NCBI GenBank assembly: GCA_013285705.1
Contig: JABDHA010000001.1
Location: forward strand, 45,965 to 109,964
Direction of reading: 5' to 3'
Source: Acidobacteriota bacterium
GTDB taxonomy: Bacteria > Acidobacteriota > Terriglobia > Terriglobales > Acidobacteriaceae
Length of the DNA stretch: 64,000 nt
Positions 29,845-39,673 of the stretch are shown in pieces. The position numbers and the translations under genes were made by a program. Within the stretch, counting starts at the first letter, position 1. The number at the start of each line of letters is the position of its first letter. The notes under the pieces were generated by a model. That model was not told the origin of the DNA. It ran no database searches and was given only the letters and a program-made list of their open reading frames with translations.

Positions 29845-32289
29845 CTATTCGCACCTCAATGCCGTCATGGGATCGACCGACGAAGCGCGCCGCGCGGGCA
29901 GAAGACAGGCCAGAGCGGCAACCGCCAGCAACAGCAGCGATACGCCCACAATGAGCAGCGGATTGCTGGAACTGCTTTGAATCCAGCTGGCAATCATCTT
30001 GCTCAGGCCGAAGCTGAGTCCGAGGCCGATGACAATGCCAAGCCCTACACTCGCACCGGCTGACGCGAAAACAATCTTCAATACGTCGCCGCGCCGCGCT
30101 CCCAGCGCCATGCGTATGCCAAACTCGTTGGTTCGCTGCGCGACCGAGTAGGAGACGACGCTGTAGAGCCCAATCGCAGAGAGGACGAGCGCCAGTACGG
30201 AAAACGCGCCAAACAGGGCCGAAATCAGCCTTCCCCGGGCCCAATCCGGCTCGTTCCTGATCCAGGTTTCCAGATCGTCGACCTGCCCATATGCCTGCTG
30301 GTCAGGGTTCACGGCTGCCAGCTGTTGACGAATGTTGTGCAGGAGCGCGAGTGGATTGCCACGGCTTCGCACCAGGAACTGCGTGCCCATCTGCATCTCG
30401 ATGCTGTACGGCAGAAAGACGGAGGGTTTCACCGGTTTATCCATGCCCTGATTGAGCGCGTCGCCAGCCACGCCGATGATCTGGAGCCAGCCATCGCTGC
30501 CGGGAGCGGTCAGAGTGTACGGCGGGTCAGCCTTGATGACGGGAACTTTCAAGGAATGGCCAACGGCGTCGCCATTTGGATAATAGAGTTTTGCGAAGCT
30601 CTGGTTTACGACCACGAGCAACGCCCCGTGTGCCACCTCGGTGGGGTTCCAGAGCCGCCCTTGCAGCAGTGGAATGCTTAGCGTGCTGAAATAGCCGGGG
30701 TCGACAAAGTTCATTAACGCCGTCTGCGCATCCAGAGACGCGGAAGGCTTGCCCAGCAACTCGAACTTCTCCTCATCTCCATTGGCTGGCGGTGTAGCGT
30801 TCGTCGAGATTCCGGTGGAGACGACGCCGGGGACCTCGGCGATCTTCGCGCGCAGCTGCTCGTAATAGTTCACCCGCCCCGGCCAGGTGGGGTAGGTGTC
30901 GTCATGTACCGGGATGCCGACGGAAATGACGTTATGCGGATCGTAGCCCAACGGCATGCGCATCATGCGCAGGAAGCCTTCGATCGCCGCGCCCGCGGCA
31001 GTCAGCAGCAACAGCGTCAGGGCAATTTGTCCGGTAATCAATACGTTATGCATGCGCTTGCCGTGCGCATTGCCCGCAACCTTCTGCGAGTTGGACTTCA
31101 TGACCTGGCTGACTTCCGGCTTCGCCAGTTGCAAGGCGGGAAACAATCCGAAAAGGATGCCGGTCAGCATCGCGAGCCCTACGCTGAAGAACAGCACCGG
31201 CAGATTGACGCTGATATCGGTGGCTGGCGGGAAGGTATTTTGCGGCAGCCACGCTACGATGAGGCTCAATGCCCGATAAGCGAGCAGAATGCCCAATCCC
31301 GCGCCGGTAAGGGACAGGATCAACGCTTCTGTCAACAGCTGCCGCACAATGCGAGAGCCGCTGGCCCCGACTGCCGAGCGCACGGCGAACTCATGTTCCC
31401 GCGCTGTGCCGCGCGCCAGCAGCAGAATCGAGACATTGCCGCAGCCAATGGCCAGCAGCATGGCAACCGCGGCAAATAGCAGATAGAGCGTGCCGCCAAT
31501 CTGGTGGATCGTCCAGTAACTCAGCTGCCGGACATCGACTTTGAATTTCGGTGGGAAATGAGTCGGCGTCTCCTTGGCAAAGCGCTCGAGCAGCGGCTGG
31601 AGCTGCGCGTCCGCCGCCGCATAGGTTACACCGGGGCGCAGTTTCAGCATGACGCCGAACATCATGGCCTGATCGCTGGTGATTTTTTGCGGCAGGTAGA
31701 CATCGGCGTCCCATCCCCATGGGAAATGGGGAGGAGTCACGCCGATGATGGTGTATTTCTTGTGGGTCAGATCAAGCGTCTTGCCGATGACGGAGGGGTC
31801 GCTGTTGAAGTGCTGCTGCCAGAACTTGTAATTGAGCATCACGACCGGCTGCGGTTCCTGGCCCGGAAGCGAATCGGAGGGGCCAAGATTCCGGCCAAGG
31901 AGGGGAGCAATGCCGAGAGTCGGAAAGGTATCGGATGTCTGCGAATAGGCGACGACATCGGTGGGAACATCGTGTCCAGTGAGCGTAAGGTTCCGCTCGG
32001 ACCACGCTGCAATCTTGTCGATGGCGGGTATCTGCTGCAGTTCGCGCACCTGCTGGCCCGTGATATAGACGTTGCTGAAGTCGCCGGAGGGAACGCTCGC
32101 GCTGAGCGTTACCAGCCGTTCGAGATCCGCGTAGGGATAGGGATGCACGATCACGCCATAGATGACGCTGAAGACGGAGACGGTCGCGCCGATGCCGAGA
32201 GCGAGCGAGAGGATGGCAGTCAGCGCGAAGCCGGGATGGCTGCGTAGCTGGCGAAAGGCATAGCGGATGTCTTGGAGCAGGGTGTGCAC
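29845..32289 (-). CDS. ADOP-type ABC transporter permease 3 (MacB/FtsX-like)
   Basis: An 814-residue member of the tandem set. The GTG at 32289 is preferred because AAGGAG lies five bases upstream and the protein then opens like its paralogues; an ATG 54 codons upstream adds sequence of no recognised kind. It has the double MacB-core/FtsX layout, including the characteristic LLLAIGCGNVSILLLARG TM segment and the AVRSAVGASGSRIVRQLL loop. It is 41 bases upstream of permease 2. Substrate is unknown; relatives move lipoproteins, peptides or macrolides with a MacB-type ATPase. Confidence 0.9.
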   Translation of the reverse strand: MHTLLQDIRYAFRQLRSHPGFALTAILSLALGIGATVSVFSVIYGVIVHPYPYADLERLVTLSASVPSGDFSNVYITGQQVRELQQIPAIDKIAAWSERNLTLTGHDVPTDVVAYSQTSDTFPTLGIAPLLGRNLGPSDSLPGQEPQPVVMLNYKFWQQHFNSDPSVIGKTLDLTHKKYTIIGVTPPHFPWGWDADVYLPQKITSDQAMMFGVMLKLRPGVTYAAADAQLQPLLERFAKETPTHFPPKFKVDVRQLSYWTIHQIGGTLYLLFAAVAMLLAIGCGNVSILLLARGTAREHEFAVRSAVGASGSRIVRQLLTEALILSLTGAGLGILLAYRALSLIVAWLPQNTFPPATDISVNLPVLFFSVGLAMLTGILFGLFPALQLAKPEVSQVMKSNSQKVAGNAHGKRMHNVLITGQIALTLLLLTAAGAAIEGFLRMMRMPLGYDPHNVISVGIPVHDDTYPTWPGRVNYYEQLRAKIAEVPGVVSTGISTNATPPANGDEEKFELLGKPSASLDAQTALMNFVDPGYFSTLSIPLLQGRLWNPTEVAHGALLVVVNQSFAKLYYPNGDAVGHSLKVPVIKADPPYTLTAPGSDGWLQIIGVAGDALNQGMDKPVKPSVFLPYSIEMQMGTQFLVRSRGNPLALLHNIRQQLAAVNPDQQAYGQVDDLETWIRNEPDWARGRLISALFGAFSVLALVLSAIGLYSVVSYSVAQRTNEFGIRMALGARRGDVLKIVFASAGASVGLGIVIGLGLSFGLSKMIASWIQSSSSNPLLIVGVSLLLLAVAALACLLPARRASSVDPMTALRCE

Positions 32290-32491
32290 AGGCTCTCCTT
32301 GAAATGCGGCCTGGCTTACCGACGGGCAATTTGATTTCCACCCGGTAAATCTCTGCAAGTTATTGATTTTATGGCAAAATCTACCTGAGCCTACAGCAGA
32401 AACCGCCGCATTGTGTTCATTCGCGGACTCCCGTCGTTCGCGGGTGGACACTCGTGTTGCCCTGAATGGCGCCCGAAGGGGTGCGGGTGTC

Positions 32492-34924
32492 TTACTCGGT
32501 GCGCAGGGCCTTCATGGGCCGGATCAGGGAGGCGCGGAAGGCCGGCACGATGCACGCCAGCAGCGCCACGATGAGCAGCAGAAGGCAGACACCGAGAATC
32601 AGCAGCGGATCGCGAACACTATTTTCGATCCAGCGCGAGAGCAGGCCGCTGAGGCTGAAGCTGAGAACGAGTCCTACAGAAAGACCTGCGCCAATGCTGA
32701 TTCCGGCAGTGGCCAGAACATTTTGCAGAATGTGGTGGCGCTGCGCCCCCAAAGCCATGCGAATGCCGAACTCATGGATACGCTGCGCCACCGAATAAGA
32801 GACGACGCTGTAAAGTCCGACCGTGGCCAGCACCAGGGCAAGCACAGAGAAGATGCTGGAAAGCACGGCGATGAGATGTTCGCGCGCCCACTCCGACTGG
32901 TGCTCAATGCGCTCCTGCATCGAGATCACGGGATACGAGACCTGCTGGCCTGGATTGATGCTGGCAATCTGGCGCCGGATAGCCGATTCAAGCGCAAGCG
33001 GATCGCCCTGGGTGTGGACGAGAATTTGCTCGAAGTCGATCAGGTAAAGCGAATAGGGAACATAGATCTCCGGTTTTACCGGTTTGTCGAGGCCATCGTT
33101 ACGGGCATCACCCACGACGCCGATAATGGGCAGCCAGCCATCGCTGCCGTCGACGGCCACCACGCGCGGTGGATGATTTTTGAGATCAGGTATGCGCACC
33201 GAGTGGCCCAGGACGTCGCTCCTGGGAAAGTAGCGGCGAACGAACTCGTTATTCACGACGGCAAATCGCGCGCCATGCTGGCTCTCGCTCTGATCCCACA
33301 GGCGCCCATGCAGTAAAGGAATATGCAGGATCGAGAAGAAATGCGGGTCCACAAAATTAATATTGGTGAGCTGCGCGCCGATGGCGTTCTGGCCCAGGAT
33401 CTCGATGGGAAAATCCCAGGCGCTATTGGGAGGCGCGATCAGCGATAGCGAGGCTTCGGTTACGCCGGGCGTCTCTGCTACCTTGTCGCGCAGTTGCTGG
33501 AAGTAATTGGTGCGGGCTTCCCATGTCGTATAGGTATTGGAGTGGATAGGGATGCTGAAATCCGCCACATTGTGGGGATCAAAACCCATATCGGAATGGA
33601 GCAAGTTGCGAAAGCTCTGAATCGCTGACGCGGAGGCCGTGAGCAGCACCATGGCCATCGCAATTTGTCCGGCAATCAGAATGGCATGCAGCCGTCTGCT
33701 GGAGACGCTGCCTGCCGCTTTTTGCGTATTCGCCTGCATGACTTCGCGGATTTCAGGATTCATGAGCTGCAGCGCGGGAAAGAGCCCAAAGAGAACGCTG
33801 GTGAAAACCGCGAGTGCGATGCTGAACCCCAGCACCGGCACATGGACTGGGATTTCAAGGCCGCGCGGAAAAAGCTGCCAGGGAAGCAGGCCGACAACAA
33901 ACGGCGTACTGCGATAAGTAACGATCACTCCGAGAGCGGAGCCCGCCACGCCGAGTATCAGAGATTCAGTGAACAGTTGGCGGACGATACGCCATCCACT
34001 TGCCCCAACCGCGGCGCGCACGGCGAATTCATGTTGGCGGCCTGTGCCACGCGCGAGCAACAGAATGGACACATTTACGCAGCCAATCACAAGGAGCAAA
34101 AGAACCGCGGCAAACAGAAGATACAGCGTGTTGCCGAGCGATCGCTTAAAGCGCTCATCGATGCCGCGCACATCCAGCTCCAGGCCTTCGATCCAGAGAT
34201 TGGGATGATCGCGCACCATCTGCTGGAAGATGGGACGAGACTCTTCAAGTGCCTCGGCTCTGGTCACTCCCGGTTTGAGCCGCATGATCGTCAAGTAGCT
34301 GAGAGTCGTGGGGCTGGACGTATCCAGAGGGGCATACACATCGGCGTCCCACCACGTAAATCGCGGAGGCATGACGCCGAGGATCGTGTAATTGCGGTTG
34401 TCCAGCCGCAAGGGCTGGCCAACGACCGCGCGGTTTCCATTGAAGCGACGTTGCCAGTACTGGTAGGTCAGCACAACGACAGGCTGAGGCGCGCGGCCTT
34501 CAGGCGCGTCCGAGGGGAGAAATGTACGCCCCAGATAGGCAGGAACGCCAAAGAAAGGAAACGCATTGCCGGAGAGATAGACGACGTCAACGTCCTCAGG
34601 AATATCGACTGTGGTATCGGACAGATACTCCTCAGTCATCTCCACGGTGTCTTCAAAGGCCCGTACATTGCGCAGATCGGGAATGCGTTCACGGGAGATG
34701 AAGGGAACATCTTCAAAACCCGTTTTTGCGCGCGCATAAAACTGCACAATCCTGCTGGATTGTGAGTACGGTGACGGATGAATCAGAACGCTGTAGACAA
34801 CACTGAAGACGGAAACGGTTGCGGCAATGCCAAGTGCCAGCGACAAGATGGCGGTGAGTGCGAAACCGGGATGTTTGCATAACTGCCGGAGAGCGAAGCG
34901 GACATCCTGCAGAAAAATTGACAC
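32492..34924 (-). CDS. ADOP-type ABC transporter permease 4 (MacB/FtsX-like)
   Basis: An 810-residue paralogue and the most divergent of the four: its C-terminus is RPMKALRTE rather than DPMTALRCE, and the first MacB core differs (EYLSDTTVDIPEDVDVVYLSG region). The double architecture and about eight TM helices are kept. The start is GTG with GAGG upstream. A 202-base gap separates it from permease 3, so it may have its own transcription unit. It is the promoter-proximal gene of the set. Confidence 0.9.
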   Translation of the reverse strand: MSIFLQDVRFALRQLCKHPGFALTAILSLALGIAATVSVFSVVYSVLIHPSPYSQSSRIVQFYARAKTGFEDVPFISRERIPDLRNVRAFEDTVEMTEEYLSDTTVDIPEDVDVVYLSGNAFPFFGVPAYLGRTFLPSDAPEGRAPQPVVVLTYQYWQRRFNGNRAVVGQPLRLDNRNYTILGVMPPRFTWWDADVYAPLDTSSPTTLSYLTIMRLKPGVTRAEALEESRPIFQQMVRDHPNLWIEGLELDVRGIDERFKRSLGNTLYLLFAAVLLLLVIGCVNVSILLLARGTGRQHEFAVRAAVGASGWRIVRQLFTESLILGVAGSALGVIVTYRSTPFVVGLLPWQLFPRGLEIPVHVPVLGFSIALAVFTSVLFGLFPALQLMNPEIREVMQANTQKAAGSVSSRRLHAILIAGQIAMAMVLLTASASAIQSFRNLLHSDMGFDPHNVADFSIPIHSNTYTTWEARTNYFQQLRDKVAETPGVTEASLSLIAPPNSAWDFPIEILGQNAIGAQLTNINFVDPHFFSILHIPLLHGRLWDQSESQHGARFAVVNNEFVRRYFPRSDVLGHSVRIPDLKNHPPRVVAVDGSDGWLPIIGVVGDARNDGLDKPVKPEIYVPYSLYLIDFEQILVHTQGDPLALESAIRRQIASINPGQQVSYPVISMQERIEHQSEWAREHLIAVLSSIFSVLALVLATVGLYSVVSYSVAQRIHEFGIRMALGAQRHHILQNVLATAGISIGAGLSVGLVLSFSLSGLLSRWIENSVRDPLLILGVCLLLLIVALLACIVPAFRASLIRPMKALRTE

Positions 34925-35054
34925 TGAGCCTCAGAATAGGAAGTTACTTTTGACTTATCACTGGATTGCCCAAGTTTATATGACTCAGGTGCGATAAGAG
35001 CTGTGTTTTACTGAGGAAAAATCAAAGTGTAGCAGTTCTGTTCATAAGGTGAAG

Positions 35055-35240
35055 TTAGCGGCCATGACCGTTGAAAGAAATTTGAAAAACAAGAAAGCTC
35101 ATCAGCCCTAAGACCACGATACCGAACGCTAATAGGAAACCGCCAATCACGATATTCACCAGACGTTCCTGCTCGGGTCGCGGACGGGTAATACCAAAGG
35201 TAGCAATGAACGATTCCGTAAGATACGCCAATAGCTTCAT
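35055..35240 (-). CDS. Small single-pass membrane protein, hypothetical
   Basis: A 61-residue protein with a soluble N-terminal part (LAYLTESFIATFGITRPRPE) and one strongly hydrophobic helix at about 32-54 (IVIGGFLLAFGIVVLGLMSF). No family is recognised. It lies between the ADOP permeases and the flavoprotein gene, on the same strand as both. The gene call rests on the coherent membrane segment and an ATG start in an otherwise empty gap, and is moderately secure. Confidence 0.55.
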   Translation of the reverse strand: MKLLAYLTESFIATFGITRPRPEQERLVNIVIGGFLLAFGIVVLGLMSFLVFQISFNGHGR

Positions 35241-35299
35241 CGTATTTCAGTCTTACTTCTCAACCTAGGATAGCGCGGTTTCCGGTATCCCGGCGCTTA

Positions 35300-36466
35300 C
35301 TATAATGCCCGTCCCGCGGCTGCGCCCGATGCCCAGGCCCATTGGAAATTAAATCCGCCAAGATGCCCCGTCACATCGACGACTTCGCCGATGAAAAACA
35401 AACCGGGAAAGCGCTTGCACTCCATCGTCTTCGCAGAAAGCTCATTCGTATCGACGCCGCCGGCGGTGACTTCGGCCTTTTCATAGCCTTCGGTGCCAGC
35501 CGCGGTGATCGGCCACTGATGAAATTTGGCTTCCAGTTCCTGAATGGCATGGTTCGTCCATGATCGAGGCTGCGCGAGCGCAATTAGACGATCGGCGAAT
35601 CGCTGCGGTAGCTTTTCGCGTAACAGCGCACCGGCCTTTGCGGCATCTCGTCCGGAAGCGCTTTCAAGCAGCGGAGAGAAAAGCTGCGTATCGGGTGCAA
35701 GATCGAGCGTGAGCGATTGCGAGGGCGACCAATAGGACGAAATCTGCAGGATGGCAGGGCCGCTCAGTCCGCGATGCGTGATGAGCATCTTTTCGCGAAA
35801 TCTTTGGCGGCCAGCCGATGCAATTACTTCTGTGGATACTCCGGAGAGATCGCAGAGGTTCTTGCAATCGTCAGCCGAGAGCGTGAGTGGAACCAGCGCC
35901 GGTCGCGGGGGAACAACCTGGATGCCGAACTGACGGGCGACATCATAGCCGAATCCGGTGGCGCCCATTTTTGGTATCGACAGACCGCCCGTGGCAATGA
36001 CCAGCAACGGAGCCTGATAGACGCCCTTCGATGTATGCAGTACGAAGGAATCCGAGCGTTCGATACGATCCGTGCGCGCGCCGAGGACGACTTCAACCCC
36101 CGCATCGCTGCACTCGGTAAGCAGCATGTCTAATATCTGCCGCGCGGAATGATCGCAGAACAATTGGCCAAGGGTCTTCTCGTGATAAGCGATGCCATGC
36201 TTGTGGACGAGGACGAGGAAATCCTGTGGCGTATAACGGGCGAGCGCCGACTTGGCAAAGTGCGGATTGCTCGATAGGAAGTTTTCCGGACGGCAATGAA
36301 TGTTGGTGAAATTGCAGCGGCCGCCGCCGGAGATGAGAATTTTCTTTCCCGGCCGCTCAGCAAGATCGAGAACGGCGATGCGCCTTCCTCGTTTGCCTGC
36401 TTCGATGGCGCACATCAATCCTGCTGCGCCCGCGCCTAAAATGATGGCGTCAAATTCGTGCTTCAC
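35300..36466 (-). CDS. FAD-dependent oxidoreductase, BaiN/YhiN (HI0933) family
   Basis: A 388-residue flavoprotein. It opens with the Rossmann dinucleotide loop AIILGAGAAGLMCAIEAGKR, followed by the HI0933 hallmark PGKKILISGGGRCNFTN, and a closing FFIGEVVDVTGHLGGFNFQ segment with a W-A-W-A-S-G FAD contact. Members of this family include BaiN, which acts on bile acids, but most have unknown substrates. Cytoplasmic. The stop of the upstream GH39 gene lies 10 bases away on the same strand, so the two may be cotranscribed. Confidence 0.88.
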   Translation of the reverse strand: MKHEFDAIILGAGAAGLMCAIEAGKRGRRIAVLDLAERPGKKILISGGGRCNFTNIHCRPENFLSSNPHFAKSALARYTPQDFLVLVHKHGIAYHEKTLGQLFCDHSARQILDMLLTECSDAGVEVVLGARTDRIERSDSFVLHTSKGVYQAPLLVIATGGLSIPKMGATGFGYDVARQFGIQVVPPRPALVPLTLSADDCKNLCDLSGVSTEVIASAGRQRFREKMLITHRGLSGPAILQISSYWSPSQSLTLDLAPDTQLFSPLLESASGRDAAKAGALLREKLPQRFADRLIALAQPRSWTNHAIQELEAKFHQWPITAAGTEGYEKAEVTAGGVDTNELSAKTMECKRFPGLFFIGEVVDVTGHLGGFNFQWAWASGAAAGRAL

Positions 36467-36475
36467 CTTAGAAGG

Positions 36476-37975
36476 CTATCGCACTTCGACAACAGCAAGG
36501 CCACTCGGGGGAAGCGTGAGCGTAAGTACATGGTCTTTGAGCGCAACCGTCTCGGCTGGACCGGGTTCGGATGCTTTCTTGAGAGCATCGATCTGCGGCT
36601 TTGTCGGATAACGCGGGCTGCCCATCTGCTTCCACGCATCGAGCGTATCGCCATGCTGCGCATCGACACGGCGTATGACGGCGCGGCTGGCGTGCACGCC
36701 ATTCAGCGTAAACTCGATGGTCTTTTCCGGTCCGCTTGCGTTCGGCTCTACGAGATTCCATGCCGCGATGACGAGCGTGCCATCTTTGCGGCGCGTCACC
36801 AGCACGTCATCCTGCGGTACTTTGATTCGTTCCTCGCCAAGCGTGTGCAGGTCGGCAAAGACGCGGAAGGCCGGCTTCGGGATGCTGTCCTCGGCGATCA
36901 ATCCATAGCCACCATAGAACGGTGTCTTGACGACGCCCTGCTCTTCAAAGACATCGGAAAATGTCCAATAAGACATCATGTCGACTAAGCCGTCGCATTG
37001 GCGGATGGTATCTGCCATCCACGGTCCCATATAGATAGAATCGGTAATCGCCGACTCATTCATGTACGTTGCGTTGAACTCGCTCCAGATAAGAGGCATG
37101 TTCGGTTTTGCCGATGCTTTGATCTGGTCGTGGACTTTCCGCACTGCCGCAGCGACCATTTGGTGCGGTGCGATCTCGCGCTTGTCTCCGAAGACGTCTT
37201 GCGAGACGTCGTTGCCGTAGACGTGCGTTGAAACGAAGTCGAGCGGCACATCGTTTTGCGTGGCGTGCGCAATCATGGCATCGACCCACGCTGCCTGCGC
37301 GGTCGCCGGGCCACCGACGCGGATTTTTTCATTCACGGACTTCAGCGCGCGAGCCGTGTGGTCGTACAACTCAAAGTAAGTCTGCTGCGCGGGGCGGCCT
37401 GTCCAGAAATCGATATTCGGCTCGTTCCAGACTTCGAAGTACCACTTGGACACCTCGTCGATGCCATAACGCTCCACCAGATGCTTCGCGAATGCCGTGA
37501 TGAGCGCGTCCCACTTCGCATAGTCCTTCGGCGGCGAGACGATCTGCTTGTACCAGAAAGCGTGGTAATCGAGCTTCGATGCGAGCTTTTTGGGCATAAA
37601 GCTGATCTCGACGAAAGGACGCACGCCGCTGGCAAGCAGGCCGTCGTAGATCTGATCTACGTAAGAGAAGTTGTATATGGGATTGCCTTGCGCGTCTTCG
37701 TCGTAGACGCCCACTTCATCATGCAGGATGGCGTGAAAGCGGACGTATTGGAAGTCCGTAATTTTCTTTGTGGCATCGAGGTCTTCGCGATAGTCCTGAC
37801 GAAGCGACAGGATGGCGCGTCCCGAGCCGAACATCTGTTCCCAGAAATGCGGAAATGGCTCCGTCGCAACGTGCGCGTCGATGGTGACCTGCTCCGGGGT
37901 GCTTTGTGCAAGCGTGAATTGCGAAGGAAGCAGAAACGACGCGAGGAGGAGGAAGTAGAGGCAATACCGATGCAT
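36476..37975 (-). CDS. Secreted glycoside hydrolase family 39, probable beta-xylosidase
   Basis: About 499 residues with a signal peptide (hydrophobic 4-18, cut after LAQ). The clan GH-A catalytic residues are visible: acid/base Glu at about 185 in WYFEVWNEPN and nucleophile Glu at about 299 in PLIWSEFNA, the pattern of GH39 beta-xylosidases and alpha-iduronidases. A C-terminal beta-sandwich domain follows (VLVTRRKDGTLVIAAWN). The Met at 37975 is taken as start because the signal peptide then begins normally; Met two codons upstream is possible. Together with the CE15 gene it fits xylan breakdown in the periplasm. Confidence 0.87.
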   Translation of the reverse strand: MHRYCLYFLLLASFLLPSQFTLAQSTPEQVTIDAHVATEPFPHFWEQMFGSGRAILSLRQDYREDLDATKKITDFQYVRFHAILHDEVGVYDEDAQGNPIYNFSYVDQIYDGLLASGVRPFVEISFMPKKLASKLDYHAFWYKQIVSPPKDYAKWDALITAFAKHLVERYGIDEVSKWYFEVWNEPNIDFWTGRPAQQTYFELYDHTARALKSVNEKIRVGGPATAQAAWVDAMIAHATQNDVPLDFVSTHVYGNDVSQDVFGDKREIAPHQMVAAAVRKVHDQIKASAKPNMPLIWSEFNATYMNESAITDSIYMGPWMADTIRQCDGLVDMMSYWTFSDVFEEQGVVKTPFYGGYGLIAEDSIPKPAFRVFADLHTLGEERIKVPQDDVLVTRRKDGTLVIAAWNLVEPNASGPEKTIEFTLNGVHASRAVIRRVDAQHGDTLDAWKQMGSPRYPTKPQIDALKKASEPGPAETVALKDHVLTLTLPPSGLAVVEVR

Positions 37976-38102
37976 GATCATCCCGCAAACAAGGTATCGT
38001 GTACGGCCATAGATATACAAACGGCCATGCTATACAGGATTCCTTTATTTCGATGCAAGTCATGAAGTTTTAGAGTTACACTTTGGCCGACAGGAGGGCC
38101 CT

Positions 38103-38666
38103 ATGCGACTCCATGTAATGAGGTGCGGTCAGCTGGCACTTGTCTTGTTTGCAGCGACATCGTTTCTTTCCGCTGCGGACATCCCCAAAGGAACCAAAAT
38201 CACCGTGCGGCTTGAATCTCTCATCAGTAGCGCAAGCGCAGAATTCGGACAGACGTTCGACGCTTCTTTGACACGCGATCTCGTCGTGAATCACAGGACC
38301 ATTGCAGCGGCAGGAAGCAAGGCGGAAGGGATGATCGTGCAGGCTCAGTCGAGCGAAAACGGCTATGCCGCCTTTATCACGGTTAAGCTGACGTCTTTGG
38401 AGGGGAAATCCGCAACCTATGTACTGGATACCTATGATGTGACGCGACAGGGTTCCGGCAAAGCCAGCCCCTCGGAGCCGCGTCCAACTGATGACGTGGG
38501 GCCGATGATCGGTGGAATCGGCAAGCGGCCGAGTATCCCAACAATGCCCGGTCCCGATCAAGGTGTGGTGCTGGATAAAGGGAGCGGCCCGGATGTGATT
38601 TTACCTCCGGGCGCGTTGCTCACTTTCCAGGCCAGGGCAGATGCTGAGGAAGTCACCAAGCCCTAG
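38103..38666 (+). CDS. Secreted hypothetical protein
   Basis: A 187-residue protein with a signal peptide (residues 1-24, ending FLSAAD). The mature part begins IPKGTKITVRLESLISS and contains AGSKAEGMIVQAQSS, a pattern found in acidobacterial secreted proteins with a small beta domain. The C-terminal third is Gly/Pro rich and probably unstructured. No function is recognised. AGGAGG precedes the ATG by six bases. Divergent from the GH39 gene, with a 127-base shared upstream region. Confidence 0.7.
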   Translation: MRLHVMRCGQLALVLFAATSFLSAADIPKGTKITVRLESLISSASAEFGQTFDASLTRDLVVNHRTIAAAGSKAEGMIVQAQSSENGYAAFITVKLTSLEGKSATYVLDTYDVTRQGSGKASPSEPRPTDDVGPMIGGIGKRPSIPTMPGPDQGVVLDKGSGPDVILPPGALLTFQARADAEEVTKP

Positions 38667-38677
38667 CCAGTCATTGT

Positions 38678-39583
38678 CTAGCTGTGCAGAATGCGGGCTG
38701 TGCCGCCATCCGGCCCCTGCACTTTAATCTTCTTTGCCAGCCCCAGGATGCCGAGCAAACGAATGCACAAGTAGTTGAAGTCGAACTCATACCAGGCCAT
38801 GCCGTGGCTTGCGGAAACGGGATGCGCATGATGGTTGTTGTGCCAGCCTTCGCCGCCGGAGAGCAGGGCGACCCACCACAGGTTGCGCGAATCGTCGCGC
38901 GTGGCAAAGCGCTTGGAACCCCACATATGCGTGGCGGAGTTGACCAGCCAGGTGACGTGCAGACCGAGCGTGATGCGGAGGAAGACGCCCCAGAGCAGCC
39001 ATGACCATCCACCAAAAGCAGCGAGCACAGCGCCAATGATGACAGTCGGCAACCAGTGATACTGGCTTAGCCAGCGATAGAAGCTGTCTTTGGCAAGGTC
39101 GGGCGCGTAACGCGCAAGCACTGCCGGGTCGTCATTATGCAGTGAGCCATAGAGAATCCACCCAATATGCGACCACCAGCCGCCATCGCGCGGGGAGTGC
39201 GGGTCGCCGGGCTTGTCCGTGACCTGGTGGTGCAGGCGATGTACGGCCACCCAGTAGAGTGGGCCGCCCTGCAGTGCCAGTGTGCCGCAAATGGCCATCG
39301 CATATTCCACCCATTTGGGTGTAGTGAAGCCGCGATGGGTGAGCTGACGGTGGTAGCTCATGGCGATGCCCACGTTCTGCCCCAGCACCCAGAGCACGGC
39401 AAAGACGATCAGCGCAGACCAGCTGAAGAAGAAGAGCGCCGCGATGGCCCCGATGTGAAAGATAGCGATCCAGATGCCGAAAACCCAGTTGAACTTGCCA
39501 GAGGGCTTCTGCAAAAACGGGTCGGATTCGGATGTGACGGTAGCGGTGCTCGTGTGGACCGCTTCTTCAATCAGTACAGGCAT
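38678..39583 (-). CDS. Membrane fatty acid (acyl-CoA) desaturase
   Basis: A 301-residue membrane di-iron desaturase. The three histidine boxes are readable: HRQLTH at 78-83, HRLHH at 115-119 and HNNHH near 245. Four TM helices are arranged in two pairs (about 35-75 and 160-200). This is the delta-9-type group that introduces a double bond into saturated acyl chains, tuning membrane fluidity. The gene ends 12 bases from the convergent hypothetical gene. Confidence 0.92.
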   Translation of the reverse strand: MPVLIEEAVHTSTATVTSESDPFLQKPSGKFNWVFGIWIAIFHIGAIAALFFFSWSALIVFAVLWVLGQNVGIAMSYHRQLTHRGFTTPKWVEYAMAICGTLALQGGPLYWVAVHRLHHQVTDKPGDPHSPRDGGWWSHIGWILYGSLHNDDPAVLARYAPDLAKDSFYRWLSQYHWLPTVIIGAVLAAFGGWSWLLWGVFLRITLGLHVTWLVNSATHMWGSKRFATRDDSRNLWWVALLSGGEGWHNNHHAHPVSASHGMAWYEFDFNYLCIRLLGILGLAKKIKVQGPDGGTARILHS

Positions 39584-39673
39584 ATTTATGTGTGTCCCCA
39601 GCTACGACAATAGTCCTGGGAAGGGTTTTCGCTTGTAAGACTTCCGTAATTTCTGATTTGAAGCAGAAATTGT

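Noticed and set aside
29804..30244. Upstream extension of permease 2 by about 147 codons
   Set aside because: It overlaps the 3' part of permease 3 in another frame; a TTG with AGGAGG at 29803 gives the normal family start.
33665..34765. A 366-codon plus-strand frame opposite permease 4
   Set aside because: Shadow of the ADOP gene, with the same low-complexity Arg/Gln/His composition as other antisense frames here.
24876..34924. MacB-type macrolide efflux operon
   Set aside because: Permeases have duplicated MacB-core/FtsX units but no ATPase domain and no MacA or TolC gene nearby, so an efflux label would be unsupported.
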